Source: a virus
DNA: 64,000 nt
Virus record (IMG/VR): IMGVR_UViG_3300042907_001080
Coordinates: 1-64,000 of that record
Direction: 5' to 3' (one strand)
Part shown: in pieces, positions 1-6,972 of the stretch
Position numbering within the stretch: position 1 is the stretch's first letter
Layout of the letters: each line of letters opens with the position of its first letter
The notes under the pieces: model-generated
The model's input: only the letters and a program-made list of their open reading frames with translations
Told to the model about the DNA's origin: nothing
Database searches by the model: none
Made by a program: the position numbers and the translations under genes

Positions 1-15
1 CCAGAGCAGATCCCC

Positions 16-330
16 ATGATCGTAGCCGAAGCTGAATTCGCTGCCCACGCCGCAGCTGATCAATACTTTCGCCAAGAGCTGGGCGGCAGGGATCAATTCG
101 CATGCGGCTTTGCCTGGGTGAAGATCTACGGTGTCAAGGGCAACACCAAGTTGGGCCGGGCCTTGAAGGCCGCCGGGATCCGTCCTTCATACTCAGGCGG
201 CTTAGAGATGTGGAATCCATCCAAGTTTGGATGCCAGAACGTGGACACGCTGGAAGCAGGTGCTAGAGCAGCAGCCGGTGTGTTTGAGAAGTATGGCTTT
301 GAGGCCTATGCGGGAAGTAGGTTGGATTAA
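16..330 (+). CDS. Conserved phage-type hypothetical protein (104 aa)
   Basis: I do not recognise a domain. It is a soluble protein of mixed composition with a Gly/Ala-rich middle and a C-terminal half rich in aromatic and small residues, and no membrane segment. The frame stays open upstream to the window edge (codons for P-E-Q-I-P precede the ATG), so the true start may lie outside and the gene may be 5' partial. A sigma70 promoter for the next gene begins 10 nt after its stop. Function unknown. Confidence 0.6.
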   Translation: MIVAEAEFAAHAAADQYFRQELGGRDQFACGFAWVKIYGVKGNTKLGRALKAAGIRPSYSGGLEMWNPSKFGCQNVDTLEAGARAAAGVFEKYGFEAYAGSRLD

Positions 331-339
331 CCCTAGTGG

Positions 340-368
340 TTGACAGGTTATCCAAAAGACGCTATAAT
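340..368 (+). promoter_or_regulatory. Consensus sigma70 promoter (TTGACA-N17-TATAAT)
   Basis: TTGACA lies at 340-345 and TATAAT at 363-368 with a 17-base spacer, a perfect match to the bacterial housekeeping promoter. Expected transcription start is near 375, giving a leader of about 25 nt with an AAGGA ribosome site at 389-393 ahead of the ATG at 400. This is most likely an early promoter served by unmodified host RNA polymerase. Confidence 0.85.
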
Positions 369-399
369 TAACACATACACAAACACACAAGGAAACACA

Positions 400-585
400 A
401 TGACAACTAATCAAGCAATGTTCGTATTCATCGCAGGACTCTTGCTCACCCTGGGTGCAGTAGGTGGTGTAGAGGCCAGCGTAGATGCAGAGCAACTCAC
501 AGGTTCATTGTTGTTGGCAGTGTTGGGCCTCCTAGGCATGTATGCGGGCACATTGGGTTTCCGTAACGCACACTACTTCGACTAA
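400..585 (+). CDS. Small two-helix membrane protein (61 aa)
   Basis: The protein has two hydrophobic stretches, about residues 7-22 and 32-50, joined by a short acidic loop (SVDAEQ), so it should be a small inner-membrane hairpin protein. The start at 400 is chosen because AAGGA (389-393) sits 6 nt upstream; the longer TTG-started frame from 340 would translate the promoter itself. It is the first gene behind a consensus sigma70 promoter, so early and strong expression is expected. Small early membrane proteins in phages often act on host membrane processes, but no function can be assigned here. Confidence 0.7.
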   Translation: MTTNQAMFVFIAGLLLTLGAVGGVEASVDAEQLTGSLLLAVLGLLGMYAGTLGFRNAHYFD

Positions 586-586
586 C

Positions 587-901
587 ATGGAAGCACTGAG
601 AGAGATCACAGGGGGCCAGTTCCCCGCCCACATATACCTTGTAGATGGCACGAATCTAGTATCGTATATCAAACAGGGCGAAACCGAAGCCTTCTACTTC
701 AAGAATCCCATCAAAGGATTTGACAAGAGAGGCCGTAAGTTTGAACCAGTAAAACCCAATCCATTCACAACGAAGAAAGCATCAAATGCAAAAACAGTCA
801 TTGGTAGTAGTGGGCAAGTATACACAGTCACTGAAGACTCGTGTAGCTGTCCCGGCTTCACGTATAGAGGTTCCTGCAAACACTTGGGCCAACATGATTG
901 A
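587..901 (+). CDS. SWIM-type zinc finger-like protein (104 aa)
   Basis: The C-terminal third carries CSCPGF..GSCKH, a Cys-x-Cys-xn-Cys-x-His arrangement like the SWIM zinc finger, expected to bind DNA or protein. The N-terminal part predicts beta strands and a Lys-rich basic segment (GFDKRGRKFEPVKPNP). The start at 587 is one base after the stop of the preceding membrane-protein gene, so translation is probably coupled; the longer frame from 542 would overlap that gene. SWIM-like fingers of this kind occur in small phage proteins of unknown role. Confidence 0.65.
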   Translation: MEALREITGGQFPAHIYLVDGTNLVSYIKQGETEAFYFKNPIKGFDKRGRKFEPVKPNPFTTKKASNAKTVIGSSGQVYTVTEDSCSCPGFTYRGSCKHLGQHD

Positions 902-919
902 ATACCTGCGAGGTGTAGC

Positions 920-1144
920 ATGATCCGGCTAGAAGGCTTATCCAAACAAGACGTGCAGATCTGCACACTGTTGTGGAACTGTGACACAGTAGAAGCAGTA
1001 GAGGTATTGGTCAACGCCATGCCCGCCGCATATAAACAACGTGCTGTGACCATGCGTGAGCTAATGACAGCAGCACAACTAGATACCATAGAGGACATTG
1101 ATGAAGATATCACTGCTTATCTGCAGCATATTAGTAGCCGCTAG
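920..1144 (+). CDS. Small acidic helical hypothetical protein (74 aa)
   Basis: I do not recognise a family. The protein is predicted helical, with an acidic C-terminal region (DTIEDIDEDI). It follows the zinc finger-like gene by 18 nt on the same strand and its 3' end overlaps the start of the lipoprotein gene by 47 nt, which suggests one transcriptional unit from the promoter at 340-368. There is no signal peptide or membrane segment. Confidence 0.55.
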   Translation: MIRLEGLSKQDVQICTLLWNCDTVEAVEVLVNAMPAAYKQRAVTMRELMTAAQLDTIEDIDEDITAYLQHISSR

Positions 1145-1313
1145 CACAGTAACGGGCTGCGCTACACACGATCGCAGGGATGCGCCTTGGGATCCCAATC
1201 TGAGGAGGGGTCAGAGCCTGTTCGATCAGATCCCCAATTGGGAAGGTTCAGCTCAGAAGATATGTTGCGGACATCTTCGAAGCTGCGGTCCGGGACAATC
1301 GCCGAGGTGTTGA
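1098..1313 (+). CDS. Predicted small lipoprotein (71 aa)
   Basis: The N-terminus has a short charge, a hydrophobic core and a lipobox ending V-T-G-C (cysteine 21), a clear signal peptidase II site. The mature part is about 50 residues with a CC pair and further cysteines near residues 56-71. It starts inside the preceding gene in another frame (47 nt overlap), recalling nested spanin (Rz/Rz1) arrangements, although the mature part is not clearly Rz1-like (only modest proline). It should be anchored to the inner face of the outer membrane or to the inner membrane. Role unknown. Confidence 0.6.
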   Translation: MMKISLLICSILVAASTVTGCATHDRRDAPWDPNLRRGQSLFDQIPNWEGSAQKICCGHLRSCGPGQSPRC

Positions 1314-1470
1314 GAGGTCAGGTGGTGGTCATGGTGGGGTGGCCGGTTATGCATGTAGTGTTGTATAATAGCAACAGTAGTGGTAGCAAATCACCACCCT
1401 GAAATGATAAGTAACTCACCCAAATTTTTTACGCAGCTGGTTTTTTTCAACTTCAAACTCTTTTTCTACT

Positions 1471-1740
1471 ATGAATCATTCCTTACAACACAGAGACCTT
1501 GCAGGCCATCATCTCTCACCCGGAGATCATTGCCTAGTCACTGAACACAATAGAATCATCCTAGCCCGTGTCTTAAAACTCTATGATGCCAGCAATCAAC
1601 TACAGTTACAGCCATTATCCAGTGATGCAGGTGGCCGTAGAAGCCGACCCAGTCAAAAACCCATTAGGCGAGAGTGCTACAATGTGTATAAGATTGCTGA
1701 TACAGAGATCACCATGAGCATACTACGAGGGGCCATTTAA
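1471..1740 (+). CDS. Hypothetical protein (89 aa)
   Basis: No family recognised. The protein is rich in His and Leu at the N-terminus and has a basic stretch (GGRRSRPSQKPIRRE) in the middle. No good ribosome site precedes the ATG; the 156 bases before it (1314-1470) hold no gene I can support. The frame is clean and on the same strand as its neighbours, so it is probably real but with low certainty. Confidence 0.45.
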   Translation: MNHSLQHRDLAGHHLSPGDHCLVTEHNRIILARVLKLYDASNQLQLQPLSSDAGGRRSRPSQKPIRRECYNVYKIADTEITMSILRGAI

Positions 1741-1795
1741 AAAACTGCGCAGGATTTTTTTAGGTGCATAGACCCATTTCAGCTGTAAATACAAG

Positions 1796-1990
1796 ATGCC
1801 TAACATCTATCACTTTCTATCACTGTCACCCGCTCCCTTGTTCTTTCTAGGGTTTATATACAGCATCTTCAATCCCATGCACATATGCAGTTCTTGGCCC
1901 TATGAAATGGCAGTGATGTGGTTTGTGATGTTTCTAGCACACCTAACACCGTGGCTCATATGGTTCAAGCAGCGCAACTTTACCAGGTAA
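1796..1990 (+). CDS. Small membrane protein (64 aa)
   Basis: It has two hydrophobic helices, about residues 5-26 and 37-57, separated by a short loop with Cys and Pro, and a basic C-terminal tail (KQRNFTR), so it is probably an inner-membrane hairpin. No strong ribosome site is visible. Its 3' end overlaps a possible opposite-strand gene (1943-2203) by 48 nt. Function unknown. Confidence 0.5.
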   Translation: MPNIYHFLSLSPAPLFFLGFIYSIFNPMHICSSWPYEMAVMWFVMFLAHLTPWLIWFKQRNFTR

Positions 1991-2203
1991 ACTAAAGCAG
2001 CAGTGATATGCACCTTGTATGACTGCCCATGATTCCCAGTAGTATATTGACAGTATGTCCGGTCTATCTTGGGGACACCATACTAGATCGTGTATGCGTA
2101 TCACACCCATGGGACCTTGTATTTCCACTGTGGTGTTGTATTCACCTGTGCTGGCAATCAGAGTTAGCATATGTGTATATAGCTGGTCACGTAAATAACT
2201 CAT
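1943..2203 (-). CDS. Possible hypothetical protein (86 aa)
   Basis: An open frame on the minus strand, opposite the end of the small membrane-protein gene. Composition is balanced (mixed hydrophobic core, acidic and basic residues), which argues for coding, but no domain is recognised and no ribosome site is visible upstream of the ATG. Low confidence; it could be chance. Confidence 0.3.
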   Translation of the reverse strand: MSYLRDQLYTHMLTLIASTGEYNTTVEIQGPMGVIRIHDLVWCPQDRPDILSIYYWESWAVIQGAYHCCFSLPGKVALLEPYEPRC

Positions 2204-2436
2204 GCGCTATAATTTGATATTGCCCAGTGGTGCGATTATTTCATTTAATCTGCTGAGCTGTGCTGAAATATATCGTCGTGCTTTGGGCGGGCACATAGAG
2301 CAGGTAGAGCCCAAAACATAGACTGTAAAAAATCTTGCGCTGTGTGCTTTGCACAAAAAAAATTTTGCGCTGCGCTTCGCAAGGAATAATCTCCACCTTG
2401 ATCCCTATGGATAATTAAGCGTAGCAAGGATCGTTA
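2204..2436. other. Intergenic region with two similar hairpin-forming repeats
   Basis: No convincing gene. Two similar GC-rich units, TTGCGCTGtGTGCTTtGCA at about 2335-2353 and TTGCGCTGCGCTTCGCAA at 2365-2382, flank an A8TTTT tract. The second unit can fold (TTGCG with CGCAA) and on the minus strand is followed by AATTTTTTTT, so it resembles a minus-strand intrinsic terminator, although no obvious minus-strand gene lies directly upstream. Confidence 0.4.
2355..2382 (-). terminator. Possible minus-strand intrinsic terminator
   Basis: Read on the minus strand, a hairpin with arms at 2378-2382 and 2365-2369 is followed by a run of eight T (complement of 2355-2362). It may stop antisense transcription from the 3290-3727 gene before it reaches the accessory region. 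Confidence 0.4.
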
Positions 2437-3045
2437 ATGGAAATTTTAAATTTATTCCCCACAGCAGTTTTACAAGATAATCTAGGCAAAGATTTCACTG
2501 ATGCTGAGCAGGCATCGTTTTCTAAACTTCAGTCCCAAACAAGAGGCAATGCTGAAAACACCACCAGCATTAGTTCTGAAATTTTAGAACGTCCTGAATT
2601 TGCAGCGTTAAAACAGTTTTGTTTAGACAAGACCAAGTTCTACATGAAAAACATCCTTGCTGTGCCGGATACTGTGGAACCTTACATCACACTGAGCTGG
2701 TTGAATTTTACCAACAAAGGTCAACAGCACCATAGGCATGCTCACAGCAACAGCATTTTGAGCGGAGTGTTTTATATCCATGCCAAAAAAGACATGGACA
2801 AGATTCATTTTTTCAAAGATCGATACGTGGCCATTGACCTAGGATCAACTAGTTATAATCCGTTTAATTCAGAAACTTGGTGGGTTCCTGTGGGCACAGG
2901 AGACATTGTTATATTCCCGTCGTCGTTGTGTCACGGTGTTATACCAACAAACAACGATCACACTCGCGTCAGTCTAGCATTTAATGTGTTTGTTCGAGGG
3001 GAGATTGGCAGTAGAAGCGATCTAAAATGGTTGAATATCAAATGA
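2437..3045 (+). CDS. Putative 2OG-Fe(II) oxygenase (202 aa)
   Basis: It resembles the phage putative 2OG-Fe(II) oxygenase family: an N-terminal LFPTAV motif, a central HxHSNSILSGVFYIH segment, a distal histidine in FPSSLCHGV and an arginine in TRVSLAFNVFV. These fit a double-stranded beta-helix with metal ligands and a 2-oxoglutarate-binding arginine. It is clearly related to the proteins at 55823-56509 and 58961-59560. An AAGGA-like ribosome site precedes the ATG. The substrate is unknown. It stands alone on the + strand, away from the main oxygenase cluster. Confidence 0.75.
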   Translation: MEILNLFPTAVLQDNLGKDFTDAEQASFSKLQSQTRGNAENTTSISSEILERPEFAALKQFCLDKTKFYMKNILAVPDTVEPYITLSWLNFTNKGQQHHRHAHSNSILSGVFYIHAKKDMDKIHFFKDRYVAIDLGSTSYNPFNSETWWVPVGTGDIVIFPSSLCHGVIPTNNDHTRVSLAFNVFVRGEIGSRSDLKWLNIK

Positions 3046-3066
3046 CCTGTATAGTTGATTCTAGAA

Positions 3067-3074
3067 GATAAATA
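3067..3074 (+). promoter_or_regulatory. Late promoter box GATAAATA
   Basis: GATAAATA ends exactly 5 nt before the ATG at 3080. With T4 late geometry (box at about -13 to -6) transcription would begin at the A of the ATG, giving a leaderless message. No ribosome site is present. Confidence 0.65.
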
Positions 3075-3079
3075 TCTGT

Positions 3080-3289
3080 ATGAGCGAACAATTCCTATTA
3101 CCCATGGCCCGCAACATGATTACCGGGCAAACTGTGAAAAATCAAGATCTCACTGGCGACAGATTCACGCAGCGTCAACGTGTGTTAGCCGAAGACATGG
3201 CTGCGCAGTTGGCGCAACGAATGACAGCTAGAACCGGTGAAACGTGGCAGGGCTTTGTAAAACTGTATACCCCATCAGTTCGCAGTTGA
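3080..3289 (+). CDS. Conserved T4-like phage hypothetical protein (69 aa)
   Basis: A short soluble protein with an N-terminal segment (PMARNMITGQTVKNQDL) followed by a basic/Gln-rich helix and a Trp-containing C-terminus. I believe it belongs to a small conserved family in marine T4-like phages, but its role is unknown. It has its own late-promoter box 5 nt upstream. Its stop abuts, base to base, the stop of the convergent gene at 3290-3727. Confidence 0.65.
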   Translation: MSEQFLLPMARNMITGQTVKNQDLTGDRFTQRQRVLAEDMAAQLAQRMTARTGETWQGFVKLYTPSVRS

Positions 3290-3727
3290 TTATCTGTAGA
3301 GATAGTTCACTGTATCAGCGTTTTCTCTAAAAACTTCTGCACCGTTTTTCAAGTGGAATCTACGAGCCATTTCAGTCTTGGGACTCAGAGTCACATAGGT
3401 ATTGATCTCAGGCTGCTCACGTTGGATTTCCCGCTGTGCTTCTTGAATCAATCTACGCCCTGCACCTGCAGCATATGACCATATGGTATAGAACACAGCA
3501 GTATTGGTGTTTACTGCAAGATCTGCTAGATCATCGACATCCTGCGGAATCTCACTGAGAAACTTCACACAGGTCACTGCTAGGGGTTGTTGTGTTTGAT
3601 CATCCCTCAGCACAAAAATTCGAGAATTGTTGTTGACTCGAAACTCTGCAGGCAGTTCGGGTCTTACTGGATCGTCTTTGATTAGATCAAGCAGGTTATC
3701 TCTAAGGTCTGTGATGATGTGTAGCAT
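3290..3727 (-). CDS. GNAT-fold acetyltransferase-like protein (145 aa)
   Basis: The middle (IFVLRDD...PLAVTCVKFL) and the segment with AGAGRRLIQEAQREI look like a GNAT beta-strand and acyl-CoA-binding loop, followed by TYVTLSP and a C-terminal strand with ARRFHLKNGAEVF, as in Gcn5-like and malonyl-CoA decarboxylase-like folds. Substrate unknown. The start at 3727 lies downstream of an AATAAATA-like sequence near 3750-3760. It is convergent with the 3080-3289 gene and divergent from the BI-1 gene. Confidence 0.55.
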   Translation of the reverse strand: MLHIITDLRDNLLDLIKDDPVRPELPAEFRVNNNSRIFVLRDDQTQQPLAVTCVKFLSEIPQDVDDLADLAVNTNTAVFYTIWSYAAGAGRRLIQEAQREIQREQPEINTYVTLSPKTEMARRFHLKNGAEVFRENADTVNYLYR

Positions 3728-3799
3728 GATGGGTGGTTCCTATTATATGCGTATTTATTGATATCGGTGTGATTTGGCGGTTTTTGTCAAAATCACATG

Positions 3800-3828
3800 T
3801 TGACTGTTAGTATATTATACAGTATAAT
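3800..3828 (+). promoter_or_regulatory. Sigma70 promoter (TTGACT-N17-TATAAT) for the BI-1 gene
   Basis: TTGACT at 3800-3805 and TATAAT at 3823-3828 are separated by 17 bases. Expected start is near 3835, leaving a 25-nt leader with AAAGGAG at 3847-3853 before the ATG at 3860. It should be read early by host polymerase. Confidence 0.8.
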
Positions 3829-3859
3829 TAAATATACAGCAACCACAAAGGAGTTCAAA

Positions 3860-4558
3860 ATGTTCGGAACAAATTACACAGGCGGGGACGTATTAAGTTA
3901 CCGCTCAGCAGAACAAGTCAACGCAGCCATGGGCCGTGTCTACGGACACATGAGTCTAGCAGTCATAGTATCAATGTTGGTGAGTTTTTGGGTGGGCACC
4001 ACACCTGAGCTGCTGCAATTCTTCTTCACAGGTGTGCTAAAATGGATCGTGATCTTTGCACCCCTGGCCGCCATATTTGGCGTCAGCTATGTGCTAGGTA
4101 ACAATCCCAGCAAAGGTGTAGCGCAGTTATGCCTACATGGTTTTGCGGCCTTGATGGGCTTGAGCTTTGCAATGATTTTTGCAGTGTTTACCATGGGCAG
4201 CATTGTTAGTGCATTCATGGGAGCAGCCGTCTTGTTTGCCGTGATGAGCGGATATGGATACTTTACCAAACAGAATCTAGACAGCATGGGCAAGTTCATG
4301 TTTGTGGGTTTGATAGCCATCATCATTGCCAGCATTGTTAATATCTTTATTGGTAGCACAGTCATGCAGATGGTGATCTCAGCATTGGCAATTGTCATCT
4401 TCCTTGGACTAACTGCCTACGACACACAAAAGATACGTGAAATGGTTTCAGTGGATACCAGTGATGCGGTAGAAGTATCGGGTGCATTGACCCTTTACAT
4501 GGACTTTATCAACCTGTTCCTAAATCTCTTGCAGTTGTTCGGCGATAGAAAAGACTAG
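3860..4558 (+). CDS. Bax inhibitor-1/YccA (TMBIM) family membrane protein (232 aa)
   Basis: Seven hydrophobic segments (about residues 29-48, 58-79, 88-109, 112-133, 145-166, 168-187 and 210-227) and the family signatures AYDTQKI (D188) and LYMDFINLFLNLLQLFG (D215) identify the BI-1 family. D188 and D215 correspond to the paired aspartates that gate calcium leak in the bacterial homologue YetJ. The start at 3860 is set by AAAGGAG 6 nt upstream; the longer frame would translate the promoter. E. coli YccA binds and restrains the FtsH protease, so one inference is a phage modulator of FtsH or of membrane ion leak. It has its own sigma70 promoter, so it is probably early. Confidence 0.9.
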   Translation: MFGTNYTGGDVLSYRSAEQVNAAMGRVYGHMSLAVIVSMLVSFWVGTTPELLQFFFTGVLKWIVIFAPLAAIFGVSYVLGNNPSKGVAQLCLHGFAALMGLSFAMIFAVFTMGSIVSAFMGAAVLFAVMSGYGYFTKQNLDSMGKFMFVGLIAIIIASIVNIFIGSTVMQMVISALAIVIFLGLTAYDTQKIREMVSVDTSDAVEVSGALTLYMDFINLFLNLLQLFGDRKD

Positions 4559-4812
4559 TCCAGCCTGTGCCAATCGGGCCACGTTGAACGCCATATCAGA
4601 GCAAACTGGGTCAACATCGACCCAGTTTCAAAAACCACAGTAATGATATTATGTTGTCTGGTTTCTGTAAATCTAATCCAAGGATAACAGCGCCGTATAG
4701 ATCTCAATCCTGACCTGATTCTCTTGATCCTACTCCACCGTCGATGAGGCAAGATCAAGTCCGTGGTTCTAGGATTGAAAACTATTGATACTGAGTCCAA
4801 AATTGTATCCAA
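4555..4812 (-). CDS. Basic hypothetical protein (85 aa)
   Basis: No family recognised. It is Arg-rich in the centre (HRRWSRIKRIRSGLRSIRRC) and has several Trp and Phe residues. It overlaps the end of the BI-1 gene by 4 nt (convergent) and the end of the next minus-strand gene by 31 nt, so the true start may be internal. Coding is plausible because the reading frame continues the minus-strand operon. Confidence 0.4.
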   Translation of the reverse strand: MDTILDSVSIVFNPRTTDLILPHRRWSRIKRIRSGLRSIRRCYPWIRFTETRQHNIITVVFETGSMLTQFALIWRSTWPDWHRLD

Positions 4813-4979
4813 AAATACATGCCGATGACTATCACAGCAAACTCTATACGCTCACGCCAATATCCTCTAGGACGCTGTGATTTTTCTACTGTCGCAGGTT
4901 GAGGTTCTGGACGTTGCTGCGCCAGCTTTAAGGGCTGGCTCTTAGTCCAAGGCGGTCTAGGTTTATCTGGAAAAATCAT
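4782..4979 (-). CDS. Small tail-anchored membrane protein (65 aa)
   Basis: A Pro/Gln/Lys-rich N-terminal 40 residues (PRPPWTKSQPLKLAQQRPEP) is followed by one C-terminal membrane helix (about residues 45-61, IEFAVIVIGMYFWIQFW), so it is predicted to be tail-anchored with the N-terminus in the cytoplasm. Its ATG overlaps the stop of the coiled-coil gene (4 nt), so the two are translationally coupled. Function unknown. Confidence 0.6.
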   Translation of the reverse strand: MIFPDKPRPPWTKSQPLKLAQQRPEPQPATVEKSQRPRGYWRERIEFAVIVIGMYFWIQFWTQYQ

Positions 4980-5839
4980 TTCCCGGGAGCGATACGATTA
5001 GCAATGCGCTTCTGTGTACCGTCTACTTTTTCTCTGAGATTAATAACTTCGTCTCGGAGTTCATTGCCGTGATCCTGGCATTCTTGTAGATGATCACCTA
5101 GGCTGTCTGCTAGTCCTGCTAGAGCACGGATTTCTAACTTGTTGATTTCTGCTGCTTTGAGTAGAATATCGGTTTCAGTTTCCGATGCGGTTACACGCTC
5201 TGCATTACCGTCTGCGGTAGATGCCTTCATCGTGCGATCTAGTTCGCCATCAAACCAGACTGCATTCTCGTTGCTGATGTCATCACAGTGTTCTACCATC
5301 AGCTCGTTGACAGCATAGAAACGCTCTGACACATCTCCAATAGCACGGATAGCTGCTGCCATTTCTTTGATGATCTCTACCATTTCTTGATTGACATGAT
5401 TACGATGATGTAGATAATCCAGTTTAGTTTTGGTAATCATCGAATCCTGGAACAATGCCTGTTGTGGATTCTGTGGTTGTAGCTGTGTCAACATCATCAT
5501 GCGATTACGATAGACATCGTCTGTGGTACGCATAATCAGCTCACGATTGCCGCCAGCATTGATGGTATAGCTCTGCATAGCATCAGTAACATTTTCTTCG
5601 ACAATCGATCGTGCTACTTGTACCTGGGCTACATTGAACTGTACCAGAGCTTCTGAATCCCAGGCACGTCGAGTATTACGAGCAACCAGTTCTTGCTGTC
5701 TGCGGATCTGATCAGGATCCTGAGAACGGCTTTCGCGCTCTATACGTAGGAATTTTAGTTCTTCTTGCAGCTCACGAATCGTGTCGTGATCCGTTTTGTT
5801 TTCTACAGGGGCTGCTTCCTGCTTTTTGATTCTGGCCAT
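4976..5839 (-). CDS. Coiled-coil hypothetical protein (287 aa)
   Basis: It is mostly helical with heptad-rich stretches near residues 18-45 (HDTIRELQEELKFLRIERES), 150-180 and 215-285, so an elongated coiled-coil or core-type protein is likely. The start is supported by AAAGGAG at 5847-5853. A CTAAATA late-type box near 5891-5897 could drive it. It is coupled by a 4-nt overlap to the tail-anchored protein downstream. No enzymatic motif is seen; a structural or scaffolding role is a guess. Confidence 0.6.
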   Translation of the reverse strand: MARIKKQEAAPVENKTDHDTIRELQEELKFLRIERESRSQDPDQIRRQQELVARNTRRAWDSEALVQFNVAQVQVARSIVEENVTDAMQSYTINAGGNRELIMRTTDDVYRNRMMMLTQLQPQNPQQALFQDSMITKTKLDYLHHRNHVNQEMVEIIKEMAAAIRAIGDVSERFYAVNELMVEHCDDISNENAVWFDGELDRTMKASTADGNAERVTASETETDILLKAAEINKLEIRALAGLADSLGDHLQECQDHGNELRDEVINLREKVDGTQKRIANRIAPGK

Positions 5840-5897
5840 CTAAATCTCCTTTGGGTTGATTTAGGCCTAGCTCAGATCGCCTCACACGCAGGGATAT

Positions 5898-6608
5898 TTA
5901 GTCGAGTATATTAGTCTGCTGTTCTAAACTGAGTTCTTGATCTTCCAATTCACGGATCTTGTCTGTGATTTGATCTATCAGTCCTAGATTGCGCAGGATC
6001 TTAAACACCACATTTTCCACCGAGTATTCCCCAGCACGATCAAGCCCAGCTCGGCGCATGGTAGTAATCTTGTCTTTGACGGTTCTCAGCTTGTCGAGAT
6101 CTTTTGACAGCAGAGCCTGTTCTATCTGCGAGAGCATGCTGTCTTTTTTAGCTTCCACTGCTTGATCGTCTAGATCAGGTTCTGTCTTCTGAGGCTTGAG
6201 AATCCATGTGTTATTGACCACGCTGTAGACACCTGTGCTGTGATGTGTTTCTGATTCACCTTGCACATAACATTCCACAGGCAGGCCTTTGACAGTGATA
6301 TCATGGTATTCTGCCCACAGTGCCTTTTTTGCTGAAAACAGCTCTCTTTGTGCATCTGAGACTTCACCTTCAATGATCACATGTAGATCAAGGTCGCTGT
6401 ATTTGCTCCAGGTATAATTGGCATTTGATCCAGTTATGGTGTAGTCTTTGACATCTAGATCTACACCCACAAAATCCACAAATGCACGAGCAATCTGCAA
6501 GAGTTTAAGACGAACTTCACCGTCCAGTCTCCCGCCTTGCCATAGCTTGGGATTCAGCTCTGAGTTTACCGTGACAAAATCTGTTTGGGAAAATTCTCGC
6601 AGTCGCAT
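5898..6608 (-). CDS. Nucleotidyltransferase-like protein (236 aa)
   Basis: Residues 60-80 carry GSNANYTWSKYSDLDLHV, the GS-xn-S-D-x-D signature of the polymerase beta-like nucleotidyltransferase fold; a third acidic residue may lie in the strand with LPVECYV. The C-terminal half is helical with charged coiled coil. A GGAG ribosome site precedes the ATG at 6608. The N-terminus MRLREF resembles MRAKEF of the next upstream gene, recalling the T4 capsid-targeting leader. Substrate unknown (tRNA, nucleotide or protein modification are all possible). Confidence 0.65.
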   Translation of the reverse strand: MRLREFSQTDFVTVNSELNPKLWQGGRLDGEVRLKLLQIARAFVDFVGVDLDVKDYTITGSNANYTWSKYSDLDLHVIIEGEVSDAQRELFSAKKALWAEYHDITVKGLPVECYVQGESETHHSTGVYSVVNNTWILKPQKTEPDLDDQAVEAKKDSMLSQIEQALLSKDLDKLRTVKDKITTMRRAGLDRAGEYSVENVVFKILRNLGLIDQITDKIRELEDQELSLEQQTNILD

Positions 6609-6609
6609 A

Positions 6610-6969
6610 TCAAACTCCGTAGCGATTACGTTTAACCACAGCTACTGTGCTCTGTGTATTAACATTGTTTGTTTCTTCTGAGCCTTTACCAGTGACTTCT
6701 TGACTAGGTGCACCCATTAGTTTTTCGGCGCTGCGTCGAATTGCTGCGTCGCCTTCTGAATAGTCCACCGTGATAAAGTTACTGCCTAGAGGACCTTCCT
6801 GATCCATCGTGGATCCTGGACTGCCAGCCATAGCCACACCCATTCTATAGGCTAGATAGGGATTATTATTGTTGTCTAGATATGTGTTTTTACGGAGACT
6901 GCTGATACTAGCCTTAGCACTTTTACGTAAGGGTTTTGTAGTCTCATTGATAAACTCTTTTGCTCGCAT
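6610..6969 (-). CDS. Hypothetical protein with capsid-targeting-like N-terminus (119 aa)
   Basis: The N-terminus MRAKEFINE resembles the T4 internal-protein leader (MKTYQEFIAE), which targets proteins into the prohead and is cut after the glutamate by the gp21 protease. The rest is polar, with Asn/Gly/Ser-rich low-complexity regions and few hydrophobic cores. A GCTAAATA box at 6974-6981 lies 4 nt from the ATG and could be a late promoter. Packaging into the capsid is inference. Confidence 0.55.
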   Translation of the reverse strand: MRAKEFINETTKPLRKSAKASISSLRKNTYLDNNNNPYLAYRMGVAMAGSPGSTMDQEGPLGSNFITVDYSEGDAAIRRSAEKLMGAPSQEVTGKGSEETNNVNTQSTVAVVKRNRYGV

Positions 6970-6972
6970 CCA

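Noticed and set aside
202-495. Minus-strand frame of 97 codons with many Cys/Val repeats
   Set aside because: It is the antisense of the first gene and of the sigma70 promoter; the repetitive CVCVCV run reflects the ACACAC leader sequence.
694-1113. Minus-strand frame of 139 codons
   Set aside because: Shadow of the zinc finger and acidic genes on the + strand, which have better composition and coupling.
1187-1402. Alternative + frame of 71 codons after the lipoprotein
   Set aside because: It overlaps the lipoprotein frame, which has a clear lipobox; this frame is Ser/Gly-rich with no start signal. A frameshifted extension of the lipoprotein cannot be excluded.
2245-2427. Minus-strand frame of 60 codons
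   Set aside because: It runs through the hairpin repeats and poly-A tract, has an erratic Cys/His/Phe composition and no ribosome site; probably chance.
4087-4398. Minus-strand frame of 103 codons opposite the BI-1 gene
   Set aside because: Its Met/Ile/Ala/Lys-rich composition is the antisense of membrane helices; the + strand protein has strong family motifs.
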